Assembly: GCF_034190915.1 (NCBI RefSeq)
Contig: NW_026947543.1
Span: forward strand, 1,426,001-1,490,000
Direction: 5' to 3'
Source: Cavia porcellus
Taxonomy: Eukaryota > Chordata > Mammalia > Rodentia > Caviidae
Length of the DNA stretch: 64,000 nt
Shown: positions 37,060 to 48,674 of the stretch, one piece after another
How positions within the stretch are numbered: the stretch's first letter is position 1
Layout of the letters: every line of letters starts with the position of its first letter
Notes under the pieces: model-generated
Databases searched by the model: none
Told to the model about the DNA's origin: nothing
What the model saw: only the letters and a program-made list of their open reading frames with translations
Program-made: the position numbers and the translations under genes

Positions 37060-39501
37060 GGATGAATATTCTTGGCCTGGTATGCCACAGGATTCTCACT
37101 GAAGGCTTCATTGCTCAGAATTTGGGGATGGAAATGCTTGCCAATCTACACATGGATGTACGTTCAATGGGATATGAAATATACCGGGACCTGGCAGATG
37201 TTCTCTGACATGTCCTATCCTTGAGCATATGCTTTTCCCTTGTCATGTCTGTCATTTGGCTGAGTCCTGTTCCCTATGATATTCAGTCAAGACTTGCTGG
37301 AATCATTCACCTGCAGTATAAGAGCTTTCTGTGAGATTTCTCAGCAGAAATCCTCTGCAAGCACATAGCTTTGGATATGAGAGACAGTGGTGGAAGTTGA
37401 ATTTCAAGGGCAGATATTTGAAAACAATGAAACAAGCCCCGAATAAGATCTTTTCATGTTTCCCAGATGAATATGTTTGGAAATACGGGGGAAGATGGAG
37501 ATCAAGACTGAGAAGAGTGCACACCCATTTCAAGGTACAAAAACCAGGGAAAAACATGGGAAAGCAAGAGAGCTGGTTAATTTGATGTAAAAATCTTTGA
37601 TGATGAAAGGAAAATTATATTCTCATGTTGATTTAATCAGGCTGTAGCAGTGAAGTTCTCATGTTGGTTGTCCTATGTGTGGCCTTCTGCATTGGGCAGT
37701 GGATGCAGGACAGGAGATCTTCAAATAAATCTGGTGGAACACAAAATAGTGAAAAAAATATCAATCTAAATCCTGTGTATTCCTTCCCTTTGAGAACATA
37801 TATGGATAATGTCCGGAGTTTCAAAGGAGAAAATGTCTATTGGGTCATGGTTTCACTAATGAAATGGTCACTTCACATAACATTTTGAATTTTGCTTTCA
37901 CAGTTGCTCATGTACCGGGCCTGAGTAAAGCAGAATGCAGAGTAAGCCTCATCAATAGTTGTGCATTCCATAAGTGGTTTTAAAACCAGTGAAACCCTTT
38001 GGACCTAGTGTTTGTATTTAATTGGTTGATTGGTTTTTCAAATTGTTTGTTTTACTATTTTTAACTTTGGTAGTCAGGGAAGCCCTCACTCATAGTGATT
38101 TAGACCTCTCCAAAAGCTCTGAAGTTATTCATGTAACAGCTATTACATGTTATAAGTTTCTCCTATTAAATCTTGAAAGACTAACAGACTCTGCTACTTT
38201 TCATCTAAATTCAGTGTTGCGCTAAATTCAGTGTTGGACTTTTTTTACAAGTCCTTTGAAATGTGTCCTCCTCTAGTCACTGGTCGTGCTGGAATGTACT
38301 TTCTTGTGAAGACAGGATTTGCGCAAATTGACACAAGTACAGTTTGCCACTACTCTGGACACCTCGTTAAATATCGAGTTGCCTAAATGGTGTGTGTTTT
38401 ACTTTGATCTCTGCTCACACTTTGCTCATCCAGTTAGAACCACAGGGCTCCAGGCCATAGCGTTCTAGGCCTAAACAAAAAATTTCCATTCCGTTTTGGG
38501 AGTTCATTCGTCTCTCATAATTACTTTTTCCACAAATGTGTGCTTCAGGAGAGGCCCGGTCTAAATGTGGAGAGGCCCATTTTCCTTCTCTCACTTTCAG
38601 ACTTTCTAAGATTTTCAGTTACTATAGGTTTGCCCAGACTTGCCATTGTCAAGGGACAGTGCACTTCACTTGAAGTTGTGCAGTATTGCTTCATGTGTGT
38701 CCGTGGAAATTCCACCAATGAGAAACTCTTGCTGTAGTCATCTCCAAGTGTTTCTGCGTAAGACAATATAACTAACAAAGGATGTGGTTTCAAGCAGAAT
38801 GAGGAATGGAGGGATAATCTTTATTTCAGTGCAGGTTGACCTTTCAAAGAAACAGTAATTCCTATGAAATAGGAGGTAAAATCTTTTGTAAAGAGACATG
38901 GATATGACATGCTCAACTTTATGTCACATTTTTTAAAAAGCCAAGGGCATTTGAGAAATTCTTGGCTGCTGAATTGTCCCTTTTTTCAAATTTCTCTTAG
39001 GTAAGACACTCCAGTTTCTTCAAACCATGGTACTGTTCCTTCCATGTAAAAAACCAAAGCAAAAAACAAAATAAATTAAAACAAAACCCATCAAATTACA
39101 TTTGAGAGCACACAATTGCTCAGCAGGCCCACTATTCAAGAAGCTAGAGGTACAGAAGCCTCAGCCTTCAGCCCATGGCCTGAAGTTTTGTCTCTATCAT
39201 GGCCCCTCAATTCCCTGGCATGTCCACATTAACTCATGAATCTTTACTCATTTCCTCTTCAAATGCACAGGATCCAATATATTTGAACCCTGTTCACCTG
39301 GGCTGTAATCATCCAAGGACACACCAGAGGAAAGGCAGCCATCCCCTTGCCTGGGGCCTTGGAGCTTATCACAATAGAAATAGACACCTGAACAAGGGGA
39401 GCCAAAACAAAGAGAGGAATATTCCTAAAGTCTGAAACACAGAAGCTACCTATAGAGCAGTAGTTGGATTTCACAAATTATGTAAGAATCTCTGTGCACA
39501 T

Positions 39502-39644
39502 GCTTGGCATGGTCGCTCATGCCTGTAATCCCAGCAATCTGGGGGCTGAGGTCGATGGATCCTTGGGAGTTCCAGTCCATCGTGGGCTACTTATTTATCT
39601 CAAGGCCTCTTTCAACAACTACATAAGATGCTGTTTCCAAAAAG
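39502..39644 (+). mobile_element. B1-like SINE, copy 11
   Basis: Same insertion; class D reads 'gcctgtaatccc', the ancestral B1 spelling, where the other classes read 'gcctataatccc'. Confidence 0.75.
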
Positions 39645-40191
39645 AGGACAACAGAAAACTAGACACACTTGGTCTAGGTCCCGGGGTTCACTACATGAGT
39701 TGTGGAGTCTAAATATTCCATGCCATGAGAAAATACCTGGGATTTTTAGTGAAAGGGGCATTTGCATCCCTTTTCTAAGGGTTTCCCTTTCACCATGTTA
39801 CATTTGAATTCTGGGAAAACCTGCTGGTGACAAGCTATCTAGCATTATGTTGGTTTAGGTATTGAGCTAGTACCGCATGTTTAGTGTTCAGGGTTATGCT
39901 GGAATGGCTGCAGACCTCCTTGAAATAGGTATTGCAGACAAGTGAACCCCGAGGAAGCTGGATAGTTGAAGCAGGCACTCCAAATATTCATGCACTGCAA
40001 GGATTCACTTTCATTTTGGGACTCATCTTCTGGTTGCTGGCTTTTAGTGCTAACTGATACTACCATGGTGGCAGTAATCCAGCAGAGACTGCATGTATGG
40101 TTTGCAAGTTTCCCTCCCAAGCCACCAGAAACTTGGCAGAACACAAATCATTGTGGCATTTTCTTTCCTCCCCTGAAACATTTGGCTTTCT

Positions 40192-40931
40192 AAGTTTGAA
40201 AATTGAATAGACTGGGCTAGTCAGGTTTGGACCCCATGTACCACCAACAGAGCTAAAGACAGAGCCAATTACTTCCCTCCACTTGTCAAAATATGTCAAA
40301 TTTGCTTGGTCACCACAACTTCAAAGAAAATTCTGAGGCAACTTAGAGAGGTGAATCAAATACTGCCTGATTTGAATGGCTGCGGTTGTATGAGGTGGAA
40401 AGCTGCAGAGTTGGGCTGAAACTGTTCACAGAAATCCACAGGCTTGTGGTTGCCAGGCAACCACACTGGGCTGAGATTGGCTGAACATCACTGTGAGGTG
40501 GATTTTAGGCTCTAGGTTTGAAAATTTAAAAGACTGGTGTAGTCAAGTTTGGAACACATCGAACACAGACAGACCAAAAGGTCTTTCAATTACTTCCCTG
40601 CACTTCACAAAATACGTCAAATTTTCTTGATCACTACAACTGTAAAAAAAATTCTGAGGCAACATAGAGAGGATAATCTAATACTACATGATTGGAATGG
40701 CTGTGGTTGTATAAGGTGGAAAGCTGCAGAGTTGGGCTGAAACAGTTCACAGAAAGCCACAAGCTTGTGGTTGCCAGGCAACCACACTGGGCTGTGATTG
40801 GCTGAGCACCATTGTGAGCTGGACTTTAGGCTCTAGGATACAAGTGTGCAGTAGGAGACCTGAGTCACAATGCTGGGCGTTGCCATGGAGACCTCATTGT
40901 CACAGAGGTCCTGTTGGGCAAGATTTAAATA
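40192..40931 (+). promoter_or_regulatory. Twin promoter-like region, copy 11
   Basis: MYB a 40420-40426, X-box a 40449-40461, MYB b 40741-40747, X-box b 40770-40782, TTTAAATA 40924-40931; intact class D form. Confidence 0.58.
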
Positions 40932-43373
40932 GGATGAATATTCTTGGCCTGGTATGCCACAGGATTGTCACTGAAGGCTTCATTGCTCAGAATTTGGGGA
41001 TGGAAATGCTTGCCAATCTACACATGGATGTACGTTCAATGGGATATGAAATATACCGGGACCTGGCAGATGTTCTCTGACATGTCCTATCCTTGAGCAT
41101 ATGCTTTTCCCTTGTCATGTCTGTCATTTGGCTGAGTCCTGTTCCCTATGATATTCAGTCAAGACTTGCTGGAATCATTCACCTGCAGTATAAGAGCTTT
41201 CTGTGAGATTTCTCAGCAGAAATCCTCTGCAAGCACATAGCTTTGGATATGAGAGACAGTGGTGGAAGTTGAATTTCAAGGGCAGATATTTGAAAACAAT
41301 GAAACAAGCCCCGAATAAGATCTTTTCATGTTTCCCAGATGAATATGTTTGGAAATACGGGGGAAGATGGAGATCAAGACTGAGAAGAGTGCACACCCAT
41401 TTCAAGGTACAAAAACCAGGGAAAAACATGGGAAAGCAAGAGAGCTGGTTAATTTGATGTAAAAATCTTTGATGATGAAAGGAAAATTATATTCTCATGT
41501 TGATTTAATCAGGCTGTAGCAGTGAAGTTCTCATGTTGGTTGTCCTATGTGTGGCCTTCTGCATTGGGCAGTGGATGCAGGACAGGAGATCTTCAAATAA
41601 ATCTGGTGGAACACAAAATAGTGAAAAAAATATCAATCTAAATCCTGTGTATTCCTTCCCTTTGAGAACATATATGGATAATGTCCGGAGTTTCAAAGGA
41701 GAAAATGTCTATTGGGTCATGGTTTCACTAATGAAATGGTCACTTCACATAACATTTTGAATTTTGCTTTCACAGTTGCTCATGTACCGGGCCTGAGTAA
41801 AGCAGAATGCAGAGTAAGCCTCATCAATAGTTGTGCATTCCATAAGTGGTTTTAAAACCAGTGAAACCCTTTGGACCTAGTGTTTGTATTTAATTGGTTG
41901 ATTGGTTTTTCAAATTGTTTGTTTTACTATTTTTAACTTTGGGAGTCAGGGAAGCCCTCACTCATAGTGATTTAGACCTCTCCAAAAGCTCTGAAGTTAT
42001 TCATGTAACAGCTATTACATGTTATAAGTTTCTCCTATTAAATCTTGAAAGACTAACAGACTCTGCTACTTTTCATCTAAATTCAGTGTTGCGCTAAATT
42101 CAGTGTTGGACTTTTTTTACAAGTCCTTTGAAATGTGTCCTCCTCTAGTCACTGGTCGTGCTGGAATGTACTTTCTTGTGAAGACAGGATTTGCGCAAAT
42201 TGACACAAGTACAGTTTGCCACTACTCTGGACACCTCGTTAAATATCGAGTTGCCTAAATGGTGTGTGTTTTACTTTGATCTCTGCTCACACTTTGCTCA
42301 TCCAGTTAGAACCACAGGGCTCCAGGCCATAGCGTTCTAGGCCTAAACAAAAAATTTCCATTCCGTTTTGGGAGTTCATTCGTCTCTCATAATTACTTTT
42401 TCCACAAATGTGTGCTTCAGGAGAGGCCCGGTCTAAATGTGAAGAGGCCCATTTTCCTTCTCTCACTTTCAGACTTTCTAAGATTTTCAGTTACTATAGG
42501 TTTGCCCAGACTTGCCATTGTCAAGGGACAGTGCACTTCACTTGAAGTTGTGCAGTATTGCTTCATGTGTGTCCGTGGAAATTCCACCAATGAGAAACTC
42601 TTGCTGTAGTCATCTCCAAGTGTTTCTGCGTAAGACAATATAACTAACAAAGGATGTGGTTTCAAGCAGAATGAGGAATGGAGGGATAATCTTTATTTCA
42701 GTGCAGGTTGACCTTTCAAAGAAACAGTAATTCCTATGAAATAGGAGGTAAAATCTTTTGTAAAGAGACATGGATATGACATGCTCAACTTTATGTCACA
42801 TTTTTTAAAAAGCCAAGGGCATTTGAGAAATTCTTGGCTGCTGAATTGTCCCTTTTTTCAAATTTCTCTTAGGTAAGACACTCCAGTTTCTTCAAACCAT
42901 GGTACTGTTCGTTCCATGTAAAAAACCAAAGCAAAAAACAAAATAAATTAAAACAAAACCCATCAAATTACATTTGAGAGCACACAATTGCTCAGCAGGC
43001 CCACTATTCAAGAAGCTAGAGGTACAGAAGCCTCAGCCTTCAGCCCATGGCCTGAAGTTTTGTCTCTATCATGGCCCCTCAATTCCCTGGCATGTCCACA
43101 TTAACTCATGAATCTTTACTCATTTCCTCTTCAAATGCACAGGATCCAATATATTTGAACCCTGTTCACCTGGGCTGTAATCATCCAAGAACACACCAGA
43201 GGAAGGGCAGCCACCCCCTTGCCTGGGGCCTTAGAGCTTATCACAATAGAAATGGAAACCTGAACAAGGGGAGCCAAAACAAAGAGAGGAATATTCCTAA
43301 AGCCTGAAACACAGAAGCTACCTATAGACCAGTAGTGGGATTTCACAAATTATGTAAGAATCTCTGGGCACAT

Positions 43374-43516
43374 GCTTGGCATGGTCGCTCATGCCTATAA
43401 TCCCAGCAATCTGGGGGCTGAGGTGGATGGATCCTTGGGAGGTCCACTCCATTGTGGGCTACGAATTTATCTCAAGGCCTCTTTCAAAAACTACATAAGA
43501 TGCTGTTTCCATAAAG
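43374..43516 (+). mobile_element. B1-like SINE, copy 12
   Basis: Same insertion, class C form as in copy 10. Confidence 0.74.
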
Positions 43517-44062
43517 AGGACAACAGAAAATAGACACACTTGGTCTAGGTCCCGGGGTTCACTACATGAGTTGTGGAGTCTAAATATTCCATGCCATGAG
43601 AAAATACCTGGGATTTTTAGTGAAAGGGGCATTTGCATCCCTTTTCTAAGGGTTTCCCTTGCACCATGTTACATTTGAATTCTGGGAAAACCTGCTGGTG
43701 ACAAGCTATCTAGCATTATGTTGGTTTAGGTATTGAGCTAGTCCCTCATGTTTAGTGATCAGGGTTATGCTGGAATGGCTGCAGACCTCCTTGAAATAGC
43801 TATTGCAGACAAGTGAACCCCGAGGAAGCTGGATAGTTGAAGCAGGCACTCTAAATATTCATGCACTGTAAGGATTTACTTTCATTTTTGGACTCATCTT
43901 CTGGTTGCTGGCTTTTAGTGCTAACTGATACTATCATGGTGGCAGTAATCCAGCAGAGACTGCATGTATGGTTTGCAAGTTTGCTTCCCAAGCCACCAGA
44001 AACTTGGCAGAACACAAATCATTGTGGCATTTTCTTTCCTCCCCTGAAACATTTGGCTTTCT

Positions 44063-44802
44063 AAGTTTGAAAATTGAATAGACTGGGCTAGTCAGGTTTG
44101 TACCCCATGTACCACCAACAGAGCTAAAGACAGAGCCAATTACTTCCCTCCGCTTGTCAAAATATGTCAAAATTGCTTGGTCACCACAACTTCAAAGAAA
44201 ATTCTGAGGCAACTTAGAGAGGTGAATCAAATACTGCCTGATTGGAATGGCTGCGGTTGTATGAGGTGGAAAGCTGCAGAGTTGGGCTGAAACTGTTCAC
44301 AGAAATCCACAGGCTTGTGGTTGCCAGGCAACCACACTGGGCTGAGATTGGCTGAACATCACTGTGAGGTGGATTTTAGGCTCTAGGTTTGAAAATTTAA
44401 AAGACTGGTGTAGTCAAGTTTGTAACACATCGACCACAGACAGACCAAAAGGTCTTTCAATTACTTCCCTGCACTGCTCAAAATACGTCAAATTTTCTTG
44501 ATCACTACAACTGTAAAAAAATTCTGAGGCAACATAGAGACGCTAATCAAATACTGCATGATTGGAATGGCTGTGGTTGTATGAGGTGGAAAGCTGCAGA
44601 GTTGGGCTGAAACAGTTCACAGAAAGCCACAAGCTTGTGGTTGCCAGGCAAACACACTGGGCTGTGATTGGCTGAGCACCATTGTGAGCTGGACTTTAGC
44701 CTCTAGGATACAAGTGTGCAGTAGGAGACCTGAATCACAATGCTGGGCGTTGCCATGGAGACCTCAGTGTCACAGAGGACCTTGTAGGGCAAGATTTAAA
44801 TA
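44063..44802 (+). promoter_or_regulatory. Twin promoter-like region, copy 12 (X-box b degraded)
   Basis: MYB a 44291-44297, X-box a 44320-44332, MYB b 44611-44617. X-box b 44640-44652 carries the same terminal C-to-A change as copy 10, and the AP-1 site is again TGAATCA. Confidence 0.55.
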
Positions 44803-46941
44803 GGATGAATATTCTTGGCCTGGTATGCCACAGGATTCTCACTGAAGGCTTCATTGCTCAGAATTTGGGGATGGAAATGCTTGCCAATCTACACATGGAT
44901 GTACGTTCAATGGGATATGAAATATACCGGGACCTGGCAGATGTTCTCTGACATGTCCTATCCTTGAGCATATGCTTTTCCCTTGTCATGTCTGTCATTT
45001 GGCTGAGTCCTGTTCCCTATGATATTCAGTCAAGACTTGCTGGAATCATTCACCTGCAGTATAAGAGCTTTCTGTGAGATTTCTCAGCAGAAATCCTCTG
45101 CAAGCACATAGCTTTGGATATGAGAGACAGTGGTGGAAGTTGAATTTCAAGGGCAGATATTTGAAAACAATGAAACAAGCCCCGAATAAGATCTTTTCAT
45201 GTTTCCCAGATGAATATGTTTGGAAATACGGGGGAAGATGGAGATCAAGACTGAGAAGAGTGCACACCCATTTCAAGGTACAAAAACCAGGGAAAAACAT
45301 GGGAAAGCAAGAGAGCTGGTTAATTTGATGTAAAAATCTTTGATGATGAAAGGAAAATTATATTCTCATGTTGATTTAATCAGGCTGTAGCAGTGAAGTT
45401 CTCATGTTGGTTGTCCTATGTGTGGCCTTCTGCATTGGGCAGTGGATGCAGGACAGGAGATCTTCAAATAAATCTGGTGGAACACAAAATAGTGAAAAAA
45501 ATATCAATCTAAATCCTGTGTATTCCTTCCCTTTGAGAACATATATGGATAATGTCCGGAGTTTCAAAGGAGAAAATGTCTATTGGGTCATGGTTTCACT
45601 AATGAAATGGTCACTTCACATAACATTTTGAATTTTGCTTTCACAGTTGCTCATGTACCGGGCCTGAGTAAAGCAGAATGCAGAGTAAGCCTCATCAATA
45701 GTTGTGCATTCCATAAGTGGTTTTAAAACCAGTGAAACCCTTTGGACCTAGTGTTTGTATTTAATTGGTTGATTGGTTTTTCAAATTGTTTGTTTTACTA
45801 TTTTTAACTTTGGGAGTCAGGGAAGCCCTCACTCATAGTGATTTAGACCTCTCCAAAAGCTCTGAAGTTATTCATGTAACAGCTATTACATGTTATAAGT
45901 TTCTCCTATTAAATCTTGAAAGACTAACAGACTCTGCTACTTTTCATCTAAATTCAGTGTTGCGCTAAATTCAGTGTTGGACTTTTTTTACAAGTCCTTT
46001 GAAATGTGTCCTCCTCTAGTCACTGGTCGTGCTGGAATGTACTTTCTTGTGAAGACAGGATTTGCGCAAATTGACACAAGTACAGTTTGCCACTACTCTG
46101 GACACCTCGTTAAATATCGAGTTGCCTAAATGGTGTGTGTTTTACTTTGATCTCTGCTCACACTTTGCTCATCCAGTTAGAACCACAGGGCTCCAGGCCA
46201 TAGCGTTCTAGGCCTAAACAAAAAATTTCCATTCCGTTTTGGGAGTTCATTCGTCTCTCATAATTACTTTTTCCACAAATGTGTGCTTCAGGAGAGGCCC
46301 GGTCTAAATGTGGAGAGGCCCATTTTCCTTCTCTCACTTTCAGACTTTCTAAGATTTTCAGTTACTATAGGTTTGCCCAGACTTGCCATTGTCAAGGGAC
46401 AGTGCACTTCACTTGAAGTTGTGCAGTATTGCTTCATGTGTGTCCGTGGAAATTCCACCAATGAGAAACTCTTGCTGTAGTCATCTCCAAGTGTTTCTGC
46501 GTAAGACAATATAACTAACAAAGGATGTGGTTTCAAGCAGAATGAGGAATGGAGGGATAATCTTTATTTCAGTGCAGGTTGACCTTTCAAAGAAACAGTA
46601 ATTCCTATGAAATAGGAGGTAAAATCTTTTGTAAAGAGACATGGATATGACATGCTCAACTTTATGTCACATTTTTTAAAAAGCCAAGGGCATTTGAGAA
46701 ATTCTTGGCTGCTGAATTGTCCCTTTTTTCAAATTTCTCTTAGGTAAGACACTCCAGTTTCTTCAAACCATGGTACTGTTCCTTCCATGTAAAAAACCAA
46801 AGCAAAAAACAAAATAAATTAAAACAAAACCCATCAAATTACATTTGAGAGCACACAATTGCTCAGCAGGCCCACTATTCAAGAAGCTAGAGGTACAGAA
46901 GCCTCAGCCTTCAGCCCATGGCCTGAAGTTTTGTCTCTATC

Positions 46942-47178
46942 ATGGCCCCTCAATTCCCTGGCATGTCCACATTAACTCATGAATCTTTACTCATTTCCTC
47001 TTCAAATGCACAGGATCCAATATATTTGAACCCTGTTCACCTGGGCTGTAATCATCCAAGGACACACCAGAGGAAAGGCAGCCATCCCCTTGCCTGGGGC
47101 CTTGGAGCTTATCACAATAGAAATAGACACCTGAACAAGGGGAGCCAAAACAAAGAGAGGAATATTCCTAAAGTCTGA
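46942..47178 (+). other. Short ATG frame, open form (78 codons)
   Basis: This is the counterpart of the truncated frame at 463. Codon 57 is TAT rather than TAG and the frame continues to 78 codons. Open versions are at 8213, 15957, 23705, 31453, 35328, 39199, 43071, 50814, 54686, 58558 and 62430. The predicted peptide is polar, rich in Asn, Ser and His, with no recognised family. All class B, C and D copies plus copy 3 are open and all class A copies plus copy 2 are closed, so the state simply follows repeat class. No evidence of selection can be seen by eye. Confidence 0.2.
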
Positions 47179-47244
47179 AACACAGAAGCTACCTATAGAG
47201 CAGTAGTTGGATTTCACAAATTATGTAAGAATCTCTGTGCACAT

Positions 47245-47387
47245 GCTTGGCATGGTCGCTCATGCCTGTAATCCCAGCAATCTGGGGGCTGAGGTCGATG
47301 GATCCTTGGGAGTTCCAGTCCATCGTGGGCTACTTATTTATCTCAAGGCCTCTTTCAACAACTACATAAGATGCTGTTTCCAAAAAG
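47245..47387 (+). mobile_element. B1-like SINE, copy 13
   Basis: Same insertion, class D form. Confidence 0.74.
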
Positions 47388-47934
47388 AGGACAACAGAAA
47401 ACTAGACACACTTGGTCTAGGTCCCGGGGTTCACTACATGAGTTGTGGAGTCTAAATATTCCATGCCATGAGAAAATACCTGGGATTTTTAGTGAAAGGG
47501 GCATTTGCATCCCTTTTCTAAGGGTTTCCCTTTCACCATGTTACATTTGAATTCTGGGAAAACCTGCTGGTGACAAGCTATCTAGCATTATGTTGGTTTA
47601 GGTATTGAGCTAGTACCGCATGTTTAGTGTTCAGGGTTATGCTGGAATGGCTGCAGACCTCCTTGAAATAGGTATTGCAGACAAGTGAACCCCGAGGAAG
47701 CTGGATAGTTGAAGCAGGCACTCCAAATATTCATGCACTGCAAGGATTCACTTTCATTTTGGGACTCATCTTCTGGTTGCTGGCTTTTAGTGCTAACTGA
47801 TACTACCATGGTGGCAGTAATCCAGCAGAGACTGCATGTATGGTTTGCAAGTTTCCCTCCCAAGCCACCAGAAACTTGGCAGAACACAAATCATTGTGGC
47901 ATTTTCTTTCCTCCCCTGAAACATTTGGCTTTCT

Positions 47935-48674
47935 AAGTTTGAAAATTGAATAGACTGGGCTAGTCAGGTTTGGACCCCATGTACCACCAACAGAGCTAAA
48001 GACAGAGCCAATTACTTCCCTCCACTTGTCAAAATATGTCAAATTTGCTTGGTCACCACAACTTCAAAGAAAATTCTGAGGCAACTTAGAGAGGTGAATC
48101 AAATACTGCCTGATTTGAATGGCTGCGGTTGTATGAGGTGGAAAGCTGCAGAGTTGGGCTGAAACTGTTCACAGAAATCCACAGGCTTGTGGTTGCCAGG
48201 CAACCACACTGGGCTGAGATTGGCTGAACATCACTGTGAGGTGGATTTTAGGCTCTAGGTTTGAAAATTTAAAAGACTGGTGTAGTCAAGTTTGGAACAC
48301 ATCGAACACAGACAGACCAAAAGGTCTTTCAATTACTTCCCTGCACTTCACAAAATACGTCAAATTTTCTTGATCACTACAACTGTAAAAAAAATTCTGA
48401 GGCAACATAGAGAGGATAATCTAATACTACATGATTGGAATGGCTGTGGTTGTATAAGGTGGAAAGCTGCAGAGTTGGGCTGAAACAGTTCACAGAAAGC
48501 CACAAGCTTGTGGTTGCCAGGCAACCACACTGGGCTGTGATTGGCTGAGCACCATTGTGAGCTGGACTTTAGGCTCTAGGATACAAGTGTGCAGTAGGAG
48601 ACCTGAGTCACAATGCTGGGCGTTGCCATGGAGACCTCATTGTCACAGAGGTCCTGTTGGGCAAGATTTAAATA
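47935..48674 (+). promoter_or_regulatory. Twin promoter-like region, copy 13
   Basis: MYB a 48163-48169, X-box a 48192-48204, MYB b 48484-48490, X-box b 48513-48525; intact. Confidence 0.58.

Larger units (their letters stand above)
34864..38734 (+). repeat. Macrosatellite unit copy 10 (class C with class A-like start)
   Basis: The first ~120 bases carry the markers of copies 6 and 8 ('aatcagcaatgg', 'gttgaactttcaagg'). From 35095 on it has class C markers: 'ggatgctgaa', 'gttcgttcc' at about 35164, 'aggtccactcc' near 35698, 'gtccctcatg' near 35999 and 'cgcttgtc' near 36408. The B1-like SINE has lost a base ('gaaaatagac' near 35785). X-box b ends in A instead of C, and the AP-1 heptamer reads TGAATCA. 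Confidence 0.96.
38735..42606 (+). repeat. Macrosatellite unit copy 11 (class D)
   Basis: This is the first class D unit (3,872 bp). Markers are 'gtaagacaat' near 38758, 'gaaatagacacc' near 39377, 'agtagttgg' near 39459, 'aataggtattgc' near 39925, 'aatctaatactac' near 40674 and 'acctcgttaa' near 38362 and 42233. It forms the C/D dimer with copy 10, repeated at copies 12 and 13 with a 7,743-bp period. Confidence 0.97.
42607..46477 (+). repeat. Macrosatellite unit copy 12 (class C with class D start)
   Basis: The left end is class D ('gtaagacaat', 'gaatgaggaatgg', 'ggctgctgaa' to 42838). The class C base at 42911 then appears and the rest follows copy 10 at a 7,743-bp offset. The exchange junction therefore lies between 42838 and 42911. 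The broken SINE, the degraded X-box b and the altered AP-1 site of copy 10 are all present. Confidence 0.96.
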
